Both the position numbers and the translations under genes were made by a program. A DNA stretch of 5,949 bases from JAOUJD01 sp964353935 (GTDB lineage Bacteria > Pseudomonadota > Gammaproteobacteria > Burkholderiales > Burkholderiaceae_F). Positions 5,237 through 5,949 of the stretch are shown here, one piece after another. Below the pieces are notes generated by a model. It saw only the letters and a list, made by a program, of their open reading frames with translations. It searched no databases and was not told the origin of the DNA. The DNA lies in assembly GCA_964353935.1 (NCBI GenBank), contig CAYGXL010000165.1:1-5949 (forward strand), written 5' to 3'. Position 1 is the stretch's first letter, and each line of letters opens with the position of its first letter.

Positions 5237-5949
5237 TGCATCCTCGACGAAGAAGCGGCGATGGACAGCGCGGCCATCCGCACCGCGATCCCGAACGTCA
5301 CCTGCGGCAGGATCACGGCGGAAGCACCGTCGGCCACGCGCGAATCGATCTCGACCCCGCGGTTCATCGGCCCCGGGTGCATCACGATCACATCCGGCTT
5401 CGCGAGCGCGAGCTTCTCGGGCGTGAGCCCGTAGTACGCGAAGTACTCCTGCGCGGACGGCAGCAGCGCGCCTTTCATGCGCTCGTTCTGCAGCCGCAGC
5501 ATGATGATCACGTCCGCGCCCTTGATGCCTTCCTCGAGCTTGGTGAAGACCCGCAAGCCCATTTCCTCGAGGCCGGCGGGCAGCAGCGTCAGCGGGCCGA
5601 CCGCGCGGACGTCGGGCACGCCGAGCGTCGTCAGCGCGTGGATGTCCGAACGCGCGACGCGCGAGTGGAGGATGTCGCCGACGATCGCCACCGTCAGGTT
5701 GGTGAACTCCTTCTTGTAGTGGCGGATGGTGTACATGTCGAGCAGGCCTTGCGTCGGGTGCGCGTGGCGCCCGTCGCCGGCGTTGATCACGTGGATGTGC
5801 GGCTTCACGTGCTGCGCGATCAGGTACGGCGCCCCGCTGGCCGCGTGGCGCACCACGAACATGTCCGCCTGCATCGCGGACAGGTTGTCGATGGTGTCGA
5901 GCAGCGACTCGCCCTTCGCCGCGCTCGACCGGATGATGTCCAGGTTGAA
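5233..5949 (-). CDS. pyrB: Aspartate carbamoyltransferase catalytic subunit, N-terminus missing
   Basis: Cytoplasmic enzyme condensing carbamoyl phosphate with aspartate, the first committed step of pyrimidine synthesis. The window holds the last 238 residues, starting at the very edge; about 75-80 residues, including the S-T-R-T carbamoyl phosphate loop, lie beyond it. The fragment begins FNLDIIRSSAAKGESLLDT, where K12 corresponds to the active-site Lys of the 80s loop. It continues with VVRH (32-35), HPTQGLLDMYTI (64-75, catalytic His and Gln), IVGDILHSRVARS (89-101), LRLQNER (151-157, aspartate-binding Arg and Gln) and HPGPMNRGVEI (191-201). HPGPxNRG, rather than the HPLPR of E. coli PyrB, is the form found in Pseudomonas and Bacillus. 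The in-frame ATG at 5874 is internal to the domain and is not the start. The next gene, pyrX, overlaps by 4 bp, which supports a PyrB-PyrX complex. No PyrI-type regulatory subunit is visible. Confidence 0.96.
   Translation of the reverse strand, partial: FNLDIIRSSAAKGESLLDTIDNLSAMQADMFVVRHAASGAPYLIAQHVKPHIHVINAGDGRHAHPTQGLLDMYTIRHYKKEFTNLTVAIVGDILHSRVARSDIHALTTLGVPDVRAVGPLTLLPAGLEEMGLRVFTKLEEGIKGADVIIMLRLQNERMKGALLPSAQEYFAYYGLTPEKLALAKPDVIVMHPGPMNRGVEIDSRVADGASAVILPQVTFGIAVRMAALSIAASSSRMQ

Noticed and set aside
4088..5434. 448-codon open frame antisense to pyrX and pyrB
   Set aside because: Arg/Asp/Val-rich shadow of the real genes' third-position GC; no motif, and the pyr genes explain the region fully.
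1..5949. Mobile elements, CRISPR arrays, tRNA/rRNA genes, defence or phage genes
   Set aside because: No transposase motifs, terminal repeats, regularly spaced repeats or RNA gene signatures were seen on either strand; housekeeping genes fill the window.

Overview
This window looks like ordinary chromosomal DNA from a GC-rich (by eye about two thirds G+C) Gram-negative bacterium, most likely a betaproteobacterium. The evidence is a heptose-nucleotide enzyme of LPS synthesis, a class-A type aspartate carbamoyltransferase operon with a non-catalytic dihydroorotase-like partner, and ApaH and GalU sequences of the beta/gamma-proteobacterial kind. Nearly every base is coding. I see no tRNA, rRNA, CRISPR array, insertion sequence, phage gene or break in composition.

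Layout from left to right: the tail of rfaE2 (ADP-heptose synthesis) and, 33 bp later, a WecA/MraY-family polyprenyl-phosphate sugar-1-phosphate transferase, both on the + strand. Next comes galU (UTP-glucose-1-phosphate uridylyltransferase) on the - strand, converging on the wecA-like gene. Then apaH (diadenosine tetraphosphatase) on the + strand, divergent from galU across a 77-bp gap. The rest is a - strand operon read right to left: pyrB (its N-terminus lies beyond the right edge), pyrC'/pyrX overlapping it by 4 bp, a 128-bp gap, then plsC (acylglycerolphosphate acyltransferase), which converges on apaH with no base between the two stop codons.

Functionally, the left half belongs to the cell envelope: RfaE2 supplies activated heptose for the LPS core, the WecA-like protein starts lipid-linked glycan assembly, and GalU supplies UDP-glucose. 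The right half combines the second step of pyrimidine synthesis (PyrB with its structural partner PyrX) with phosphatidic acid synthesis (PlsC). ApaH is a stand-alone housekeeping gene that removes Ap4A.

I found no convincing new system. The points worth a second look are the loss of five of the six metal ligands in the dihydroorotase homologue, perfect palindromes at the galU/apaH divergent region and at the wecA/galU convergent stop codons, and the structured 128-bp pyrX-plsC gap, which holds a possible 34-codon reading frame whose stop overlaps the plsC start.
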